Shown: piece by piece, positions 56,286 through 64,000 of the stretch
How the letters are laid out: every line of letters begins with the position of its first letter
How positions within the stretch are numbered: position 1 is the stretch's first letter
NCBI GenBank assembly: GCA_014529385.2
Contig: CM043965.1
Location: forward strand, 16,492,912-16,556,911
Length of the DNA: 64,000 nt
Direction: 5' to 3'
From: Adiantum capillus-veneris
Lineage: Eukaryota; Streptophyta; Polypodiopsida; Polypodiales; Pteridaceae
Position numbers and translations under genes: made by a program
Notes under the pieces: model-generated
The model's database searches: none
Seen by the model: the letters and a program-made list of their open reading frames with translations, nothing else
Told to the model about the DNA's origin: nothing

Positions 56286-58989
56286 GTCATTGGGTGATCA
56301 TTTGTCTCGGTCAATGTGTCGGCATCATTTTCTTATCCAACTTTCGGTGTGTGGTTTTCCTACTTTTTGTCTACTATCATCACTACAATCCATTTAAACC
56401 TTTGGTTTTTCTTGCCTGCTTTGTGAGACCCATATGAGTGAGAGCATCTTTCAACCCTCTCTAAATGCCTCCTACTTGACTGAGTAGAGTGTTGAGAGTC
56501 CCCAAGCATGTTAGTGATCCTCTGGTTGAGGTTGAAATTTGTCTCCCCATTCTCGAAGTCAAGTCCACCATTAGAACCTTGCTCCAATTCTTCATCCACT
56601 ATGTTGATATGGTTTTACTCCTCCATGAATACTACGATAGGTCTCCTCAATCTTCCTAATTGTTTGGGCAACATTGCAAGTTTCATATAACTCCAAATTT
56701 CAACTGGGAGATAGCTTTCCATCAAGATCTGAGCTCACAACCATGATCATCAAAATCAACTGAGCTAGTCACTTCTCATGACAGCTATTCCAAGTTGGGG
56801 ATTTAGAGCTAGATGTCAGATCAAGTAGAGAATCAGATTTAGACTTTGGACAACACAAAAATCAGAGAAAGATTGAAATGAAAGTACAAAGATAGAAGTT
56901 GGACACAAGAACTACAACTAGTGTATTTAGATACTGAAGGAGAGCATAAATATTGGCACCAAGTGTTGATACAACACAGATAAATGATGCTAAGAGCAGC
57001 GGGTCAATGATTACAACAATTTGGTGTAGTCTACGGACGAACAACCCCTCAAAATAAAATAGACACTCGTATTGGATTCTGGCTGACTGTACACCATTAC
57101 AATTATCGCGTAATCGATAAATACCATTCCCAACTATGTAACCTCACTATGAACCAACTCTTGACTAAGGCCCATTTCCACTGTCTACATATCTGTAAGG
57201 TAAATTTGGGATGGTAGACAAAAACTTTTACAAGTGCTTGTTTGGGTTGGCCTGCAAGAGGTTCTGAAACTTCAAATAAACTCCTAGAAAAACCACCTGT
57301 AGACTATCTGTATGGTACTTTGAAGTTGCAAACTGGCACTTCTACTACTATAATACACATTTTTGTATACCTCTATAACTTATTTGAACTTATGTGGCTC
57401 TCCTTCTAAGGGTTCCAAGGGCATCTTAATCGATTTGACTAAGTGTGATTTTAGAAGCACTTTTGGTTGATTAGCGGGTGTAATAGACCTACTCAGTAGC
57501 TTCCACTAGCTCATAGTAGTACCCCTCAACCAAATAAGAATTTGCAAAAAACGTTTTTCCCCATGAATCCCTCAAGGATCTTGTTGTGTTGTATCTCTTC
57601 TTTGAGCACCTCAAAAGGCAGAAGTTCGTTTCATAACCGGTTTTACCTACACGTATAGGGGTGCTACCTAGGGGGAGTACCATATGATGTCGTGAGTTAT
57701 CTGAGCCATTTATGTATAATTTATGGTTTGTTTTGGTGAGTTTATTTCAGCTATTAGATGCCCATAAACTTATGTGAGAGTATATGGTTAGACATCCCGA
57801 ACCGCATAGGCATATATAATTAAATTCCTTTTTGGGTTATCGTTTGTTGTGTAAGTACCATATGGGTAAAGTGATGTGATAGTCTATATTATGGATCTGA
57901 ACTTGATGCATTGGTTTGAGGTCAAATACGTTCTCGTGCATGTTATGCATGCTCCCGAAAATGTCAAAACATTGTTTTTTTGCATATGTGTGACGTTATG
58001 GTTTATGGTTGACCTAAGGATCGGAGTTGTTTTGCATCATGTTTATGGTGAGGGAATGTTATCATATGATGTATGGAAACTTATGGATTGATGTGGATAC
58101 CTCATCTACATGGTTATGATTGCTTTCCATCTTTCTAGGTCAAAACTAGCTCTATGTGCTAGAGAGGTGAAGTGCAGATGTGATGCATCAACTTTGCATG
58201 GTTGGATGTTGTCAAAATTGGATTTTTACATCATGATTAGTTGCTGGTCGGACTCTTTTTATGCATGAAAGGATCATGTTTTGAGGGCCATATGTGTGTG
58301 AACTCCGATTGATTGGAAAGGATATGTCAAACTCCAAGTGTGGGAGTTGGTTTAGTGTGATTATGATTTATGGTTGTGATTTTATGGTGTAAGCTGGTGT
58401 GGCTCATGGTTTTTTTTTGGATATGGTTATGCTGTCGAAATGCTGTCAAAAACTTTACAGCCATGTTATGTTCTAAAGTGGTTATGCAGGATTGGTCATG
58501 CCTCACCCGAGTTGGGTGGAGTCGAGTGCTCACCCGTGTGATGTAGACGTGTAAGGGTAGAGACCCTATACAGTCTAACTGCTTGGAAAAGGTTGTTTGT
58601 GCATATGGCAAGTACTATTGTGATTGGACTCATGTGTTACGTTTCTCATGGCAGCATCACTACAAGACTAGGATCACCTACATCGCTTAGCCGTAGACTA
58701 AAGGTTCGTTGACCTGGAGCTTTGCTGGATCGAGGGTGTTGTCTAGGTCTTCTTCTTTTTGTTAGACTCATCTACACGGTTAGTGCATCGGGGGTTGAAT
58801 TACCTGCACGGCTAATGCGTCGGGGATTTTGCCTTGTCTTTGTCTAAACACCCAGTGTTGGACATTGAAGAGGTGTGGCACCTAAACTGGTATGGTTGGT
58901 GTTGATACCCTACCACCTTCTAGTACTTGGGATCCTTTCAAAGCTTGGGTTCATGGAGGGAGGCGATACGGCCTCAGCCTATGTATGGC
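56286..58989. other. Interior of the inverted-repeat pair, no gene recognised
   Basis: About 2.7 kb without a long ORF on either strand. No transposase motif was found. The stretch at 58500-58990 is GT-rich and LTR-like in texture, but no boundaries can be set. Confidence 0.5.
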
Positions 58990-59455
58990 TTAGGTAGGTT
59001 GCAGGTGTTCTAGCTCACTCCCGACAAAGTGAAATTCTCTCTGTCCGTAGTAGAGTGGATGTGGATGGGTGGACCGATCGATCCTACACATGGTCCAGTG
59101 CTCTGCTAGTTATTTTGTCATAAACTCTTTTGATGTTATGGTATACCCAAATTTTGATATTGCATTAATACATGTTTGCCTGTTTCATTTAGAAAGGGGC
59201 ATTTAAAGATTCTCTGTTGTCATTTCCTCATGTCTCTGTGCACTCTATTTCACCCTCCACTATATTCTCTCTCCCTCTTTCTCTTCCCACAATGCGATGT
59301 ACACATATATTCACCCTCCACAATGTTATATTTTTCTTGAGTACGCTTTCATTCATAACACCCATTCAAGGGTTACATTAGGCTAGGTACCTCTGGATGC
59401 AGTCCGGCTCATGGCCTAAACTCCATGGGTTGTTGGGTGCTGAGAACTCCTCCCC
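58990..59455 (-). repeat. Right arm of the long inverted repeat
   Basis: Reverse complement of the left arm. Outer end on the minus strand: GGGGAGGAGTTCTCAGCACC. ATGCAA lies just outside both arms (55730-55735 and 59457-59462), but a clean target duplication is not demonstrable. Confidence 0.75.
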
Positions 59456-59632
59456 TATGCAAACGCTTCCGCAACTTTGATCTATACTGAAAATTGCATA
59501 AAGGTGTAAATTGTATATTTTGTGCATAGACCCTCGGGGAGGGGTATCTCTCATACTGCGAGGTTGTAGCGTCATTGATATCCAAGAGGTAAGCTCGCTA
59601 TCTCTCATTGCTCGTGCTAATTGTAAATCAAG

Positions 59633-59714
59633 AGCATTAAGAGGGAGGGATATGAAATGTCATCACTGCTGTCAACCAAAGCATTCTGTCAATGAGTGCC
59701 GACGAAGAAGGTGA
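59633..59714 (+). pseudogene. Isolated CCHC zinc-knuckle fragment
   Basis: MKCHHCCQPKHSVNEC followed by RRRR and a stop. The CX2CX4HX4C spacing is exact and it is preceded by a basic stretch, as in gag nucleocapsids. No capsid is readable upstream, so it is a fragment. Confidence 0.6.
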
Positions 59715-60098
59715 AAAAAAAAGGTGAGTTTTTCTTTTGAGAGCCACATCGGCACTCTCATATCAGTCATATTTTGTGTAGCACCAAGTGTCTTCTCTGC
59801 AACAGTGAGAAAAGAGTTATCAACTACATCAACCACAAAGTCCAAGCCACAAAGCCTAAAGCATTTGGTGGAAGCAAGTGGGCCTACCCTTTCTCTAGGC
59901 CTAGAGAGTTCAAGTCAAGTACGACCACCCAAGCCTCACCGTTGCATGCAAAAATGGAAAGCCGATTGAGGTAGACTCTTCTCGGATAGTCTGCTTCTAA
60001 CCCAATATGGAGTATTATGTGGACTTCGGTGAAGGTTTCACCTTGTCAACACTTAAGGTATGCAATGCTAGTCTTCAAATCCTTGCCCTACACCCAAC

Positions 60099-60317
60099 AT
60101 GGATAATAACAATAGGCCAGAAGTCTTTCCTTTCCGTTTCTTGAACCACATGCATGTAAACGTGTACATTGATAGGAAGATATTCTATCAACAAAAGTTT
60201 GTTTTCCTATTCGGAGCAGAGATGCTTGGCAAAATCCTTAGATCCCCACATCCCATTATCTTGCCCATTCTTGATTACTACCACTCTTTTGATGTAAGCA
60301 TCTTTAATCTATTCTAG
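60099..60317 (+). CDS. Micro-ORF A, intact distant copy (72 codons)
   Basis: Starts MDNNNRPEVFPFRFL, continues VNVYIDRKIFYQQKFVFLFG and ends SFDVSIFNLF. Same length as the copy at 20924 and same landmarks (RKI-x-x-QQ, FLFG, IL-x-SP-x-PIILP-x-x-DY, SFDVS). It lies 120 bp upstream of the gag ATG at 60438, matching the 102-bp gap in the element at 28573. No B ORF follows. It is intact although the gag after it has two stops and a frameshift. Function unknown. Confidence 0.65.
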   Translation: MDNNNRPEVFPFRFLNHMHVNVYIDRKIFYQQKFVFLFGAEMLGKILRSPHPIILPILDYYHSFDVSIFNLF

Positions 60318-60437
60318 CCTTGCACTCTTCTTAGCTCCTACTCAAGTTTTTCACCCAAGTATAAACCTTTATGAATCACTAAGTCATTCCATTTTTTTCA
60401 ATAAAAATTGCGATTATCTGCTCATTGATTTAGTATC

Positions 60438-61211
60438 ATGGCAAGTGTCTCTTTTCCACATTTAGTGGCAAGAAGGGAGAAGACCTCGCCACCAATTTTT
60501 TGGATAACTTTGACATCGCTCGTGTGGTTTCCAACAAGGAGGACAACGCCTCACCGCTACGAATCTTTCCTCTACTGATGAAAGTATAGGCCAAGTCTTG
60601 GTACAATGATTTTCCCCAAGCTACCAAGGATGCATGGGACTTACTACGTACTGCCTTTGTGAAGAGGTTCGGTGGAGGCACAACCTCAGAAAAGTTATGG
60701 CAGCTGCTGACAGAAGTAAAGCCGCAAGGAGGTCTGCTAGAGTATGCCACTTAAGAATCCAAGTTTGTGGATTTGTGGGAGCAATGGGTTGCCTTACTAG
60801 AGGAAGGTGAAGGAGCACCTAATTTCCTGAAGAAGGACCATTTCATTGCTGGCCTGTGGTTGCCGCTTAAGGAGAAGGTGAAGGGGAGATTCCCTACAAC
60901 ATATGGGTTGGCAGTGGAGGTAGCCCGCCTAAAAGACAAGAAGCTGTGCATGGAAGCAAGAGTCAATGAGTTAGAGGAATCAAGTCAGTCCAACTAACCC
61001 CAATAATTACAACAGCCGCTCAGAGGACCAACCAAAAGAGGCATCAAAAGAGCAACAAGACCTGCTGAGGCGCATCACTACTTAGCTAGAAAATCTATCT
61101 ATGCATTTGGTGCAACAAGGGCATACACACAACCACAATCAAGATCAAGTAAGAGGACAACGAAGGCAGAACCAATAATACCACTGTACAATTGTGGGGA
61201 AGATGGCCATG
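60438..61211 (+). pseudogene. gag: Gag of the element with micro-ORF A, first part
   Basis: ATG at 60438 and an early frameshift near 60460, then FSGKKGEDLATNFLDNFDIA, a stop near 60588, WYNDFPQATKDAWDLLRTAF, a stop near 60752, and an open stretch 60767-60997 (FLKKDHFIAGLWLPLKEKVK, then GLAVEVARLKDKKL). This is the same capsid family as 30736. A zinc knuckle begins at 61188 (YNCGEDGH) and is cut after its His by an insertion at 61212. Confidence 0.8.
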
Positions 61212-62155
61212 TGTTGACGGCGGGTCAACAACACCACATAACTCAATAAAGACTTATTCTCTGAGAGTTATGAAATGCTACGGATTATGGTTAGAAAATC
61301 ATTTGTAATAAGTAAGTAGTCTAGCTGCAGAAGCCGGGGTGCAGTGGCACTTCTAGATTGTAAATACAAAGCCATTTGACCCCTCAAACTCTATTTTTGG
61401 TTAACCTAAGGTGACCTTAGTATATAAGGTACCTAGGTCATTTTTGTACGAAAAATTTTTATCATAATCATAAGTTTTAAGCTTCCGTCAACTGTGTGAG
61501 AGAGAGGAAGAGAGAGAGCGTGAGCTTCATCCTGGTGCAACTTTGCACTCGTTCATCGCATTGTATATCCGTCTACACCATCGCTCTAGCCTCAGCAAGA
61601 GCTACGTGACAACACCAAGAATCCCTCGCGGAATGGAGCATACGCACTCACGCATCTACGAGCTACTCGTGGTCGTAAGTATATCAAACAATCCCATTTT
61701 CAGCCTACAAGGAGTCGTAGAATTGTAGGGACATAAGCTACGCATAGGTACTCATAGATTTCAGTTTTGGGCATTTTTGAAATCCGGCTCTGTCTTAATA
61801 CTCGGTTTCTGCAGATGGGTCTAGAGCTAGGATTTTGAGTGTAGAGGCTTAGGGGCAGGTGTATCCTAGTGAGGGGATGGTGTACCTTGAGTTTCATACA
61901 ATTTTGGCATGATTTAGTGAGTTTCCTTCCCTTTGTGTCTATGTGGCTTAGGTGGTGTAGTTGAGAGCAATTAAACTCTAGATTGTGGTTTAGTTGGCCT
62001 TCCAGAGTGTTGTATGTGTAGGATGGTCTCAGCCTGACAAGACAACAAGATTTCCTCTGTGCCCCTATCTTGTCATATGTGTCCTTGATTGACATTATGT
62101 TGATCTAGATTGTGTTGCATGCACTTCATGGGTGGTGTGATGCGATCCCGCAACA
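61212..62155. mobile_element. Solo LTR (944 bp) inside the gag zinc knuckle
   Basis: Starts TGTTGACGG and ends CCCGCAACA, flanked by exact 5-bp repeats CCATG (61207-61211 and 62156-62160). When the insert and one CCATG are left out of account, the flanks give the correct H-x4-C spacing of the knuckle. TATATAAGG (61421-61429) is a TATA box on the plus strand, just after a CTAAGGT-G-ACCTTAG palindrome. No internal genes or second LTR, so it arose by LTR-LTR recombination. ORFs inside are incidental. Confidence 0.9.
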
Positions 62156-63379
62156 CCATGGCATGTATTACTGCCCACACCCAAGGAGGTAGAATTTCAA
62201 CAGTGGAGCAAGACAAAACTATGTTTCACCATGAAGATCAAGAAAACCACCATCAAGGACACCACAACAAGCACCATCTGTGAAAATCCTACAACGGCGT
62301 ATTCAACCACAACCACCACGACTAGCTGGCAACCAGGTAGTGAGTGTCATCAATTTTGAAGCTAAGGAAAAGGCGAAAGTGGAGGAGGATATCAAAGGGC
62401 TAGCAAAAGGTAAGACCAAGGTAGAAGAGTTGGACACCATGGGAGTTAAGAACACTATACATGAGGAAGCTTCACAAAGGGAAGAAAATATGAACACCAA
62501 GGGAGAGTCAATCAAGAGGAAGTCTATGCCATGACAAAAAAAATGGCATTTCAAATTTCACAATTGGTGAGTCTATAGAATCTTGTGATCTTGTGAATGA
62601 TGCTTCCATGCAAGGCTTGAAGATCCGTAAGGGGGAGGGCTACCCAACTATCTTAGTAAGACCATGGATCATGGCCATAAGAGCAAAGCAATATTTAGAC
62701 ACAGGAATTCTCAAGATGCAAGGTAGAAAGGGCAAGGCCATTCTATATAACATGAAGACTGGTAAGCAACAAGGGATGGACCTAGAGACTACTGCATATG
62801 ATCTCTCTAGCAATTCTACTACAAGATTGGAGGACGAATCTGGAAACTCTCTTGAAATCATGGGTCTCATTCTCACTAATCACAACTAGATGGATCCATT
62901 AGATATACAGTTGCAAGAAAAAAGCATGAAGTCTTTAGCACTACACCAATCAGAGGAAGCAATTTTAGACCAAAGTCAAATGGTTGTTCCCAAGGAATGG
63001 GACTTTGAAGTTCACCCTAAGGAGATTCTTAAGCAAGTGAATGCAGTTGCAACTTATTGGAGATCTAGGTTTGGCAACCTAGATGTAGAGATTTTGTTTG
63101 ATCATACTGTGTTTGATGCATTTATGAAAAGCTTTAAAGAAACATTAGCAGAAGGGGTGTTCATAAGAGTCACAAAGAATGAATCCCAACATGAGAAATA
63201 TTGGAGTATGGTCTTGCATGCATATAGTCGAGATGAAGTTGTTTCAACCAGTGGATCGTAGCCTATCTTTTGTATATGCTATGCAACATGTATCAAGCTT
63301 GTCTTTGAGCTACAAGGTTGGTGGATTATTACCAATGTCAAGAAAGGAAATGGAACTTTTGAACTGCACCCAAGAGGAT
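62156..63379 (+). pseudogene. Gag-protease remainder and unassigned pol-like region
   Basis: Continues the gag interrupted at 61211: knuckle end, then a Lys/Glu-rich linker (62280-62534), then the protease C-terminus at 62593-62889 (YPTILVRPWIMAIRA, LYNMKTGK), which matches YPIILGRPWLRAV at 32430. The active-site Asp segment is not readable. 62890-63261 is open for 123 codons (VPKEWDFEVHPKEIL, then NAVATYWRSRFGN), of unknown family. RT is absent between protease and the RNase H-like part. Confidence 0.6.
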
Positions 63380-64000
63380 AGTGACTCTTTTTATCGCTTT
63401 AGTAAAATAGCGAGAAACTAGGTTCTGAAGAAAACTGGGACTTGACATATCAACAAGGAAGCCATAGATGGAGGAATCTTGGTACAATCTTGGGGATCAA
63501 GCTACTAAGTATTGTCTTGGAAGGAGCTAAATTACTCAATTATCCTTTCACTTATGGTGGTAACAAGTCCTATCCTTTTGAGCATGAAGCAAGAAATCTT
63601 ATTGTTAGGACATTTCAAGTGACAATCCTATTCTCTACCTGGGATCTTGGAGGATATTGGCACAACATTCTGGAAGTCGTAGGCTTCCCATTTACTGAAA
63701 GACAATTTGAGTTGTTGATCATTGATGATGCTCTAGCCAAGGAGCCTTGTCAAGACGTATTGCTTTTCTTGAAAATAGGTGAATGTCCTAGAGATCTCAC
63801 TAATGGCCAAATGTAATGGCTAGTTCAAAAGGCAGCTAAATATCGACACCTCTACTACTCAATCAACTCAATTACCAAACTAGAGACATAAATGCCACTA
63901 GTTTCAAGGGGAAAGCTAATGAGGACCGCTTTTAAAATTTTGTTCTACCTCTCTTGGTATGTACTTGATGGCAAGGCTTCAAGGTGTGGAGGAGGAGGGA
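63380..64000 (+). pseudogene. Gypsy RNase H / integrase N-terminal remnant, second copy
   Basis: Relative of 9062-9916 without the MITE. ORF 63442-63816 reads through SHRWRNLGTILG, HEARNLIV and IIDDALAKEPCQDVLLFLK. It also approaches the same purine tract (GGAGGAGGAGGGA at the window end), so an LTR probably begins just beyond 64000. Confidence 0.5.

Overview
This is nuclear DNA from a land plant with a large, transposon-swollen genome. The plant signatures are nested LTR retrotransposons, a Ty1/copia element primed from the tRNA-Met(i)-type site TGGTATCAGAGC, Ty3/gypsy gag and pol remnants, a hAT-type miniature element, a roughly 310-350 bp satellite and very long CA, GA and CT microsatellites. 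The sequence alone does not separate fern, lycophyte and gymnosperm. I see no convincing host gene, tRNA or rRNA; almost every recognisable coding stretch belongs to a retroelement and most are broken.

Layout. 1-5640: 3' part of an LTR element with a decayed ORF of unknown family, a thrice-repeated 20-bp palindrome and a 3' LTR. 5641-7250: decayed gag on the minus strand. 7590-9060: decayed LTR, primer-site-like sequence and an interspersed repeat. 9062-13200: gypsy pol/LTR remnant interrupted by a hAT MITE (9295-9518) and a solo LTR (10048-12045). 13550-16103: microsatellite, then satellite DNA holding a copia integrase fragment. 16104-21555: LTR element with 2.03-kb LTRs and a very short interior. 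21556-27600: minus-strand LTR piece and a duplicated, decayed gag. 27621-37356: minus-strand copia element split by a young gag-plus-protease-only element (28573-34229). 37357-46144: microsatellites, a decayed minus-strand gag element and low-information sequence. 46145-52554: full-length copia element with an ATTAC target duplication and an internal integrase/satellite chimera. 52555-55030: minus-strand relative of the unknown ORF at the left edge. 55035-55735: gypsy RT remnant. 55736-59455: sequence bounded by long inverted repeats. 59456-64000: gag/protease/RNase H remnants, with a solo LTR (61212-62155) inserted exactly inside a zinc knuckle.

The best candidate for something undescribed is a pair of related micro-ORFs of about 70 codons, called A and B here. 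They lie in the transcribed leader upstream of gag or the first internal ORF in at least three element families (around 7977, 17505-17931, 20924-21351, 30415-30633 and 60099-60317). Distant A copies differ mostly at silent positions, so selection on the protein is likely. A and B share a protein pattern, and where both are present they overlap as ATGA, a stop-start arrangement. I cannot assign a function.

How the parts relate: the long-LTR elements supply only gag-like proteins, protease or micro-ORFs and lack reverse transcriptase, so they would depend on RT and integrase from other elements. The copia copies here all carry disabling changes. The window is therefore a record of nested insertion, LTR-LTR recombination and template switching.
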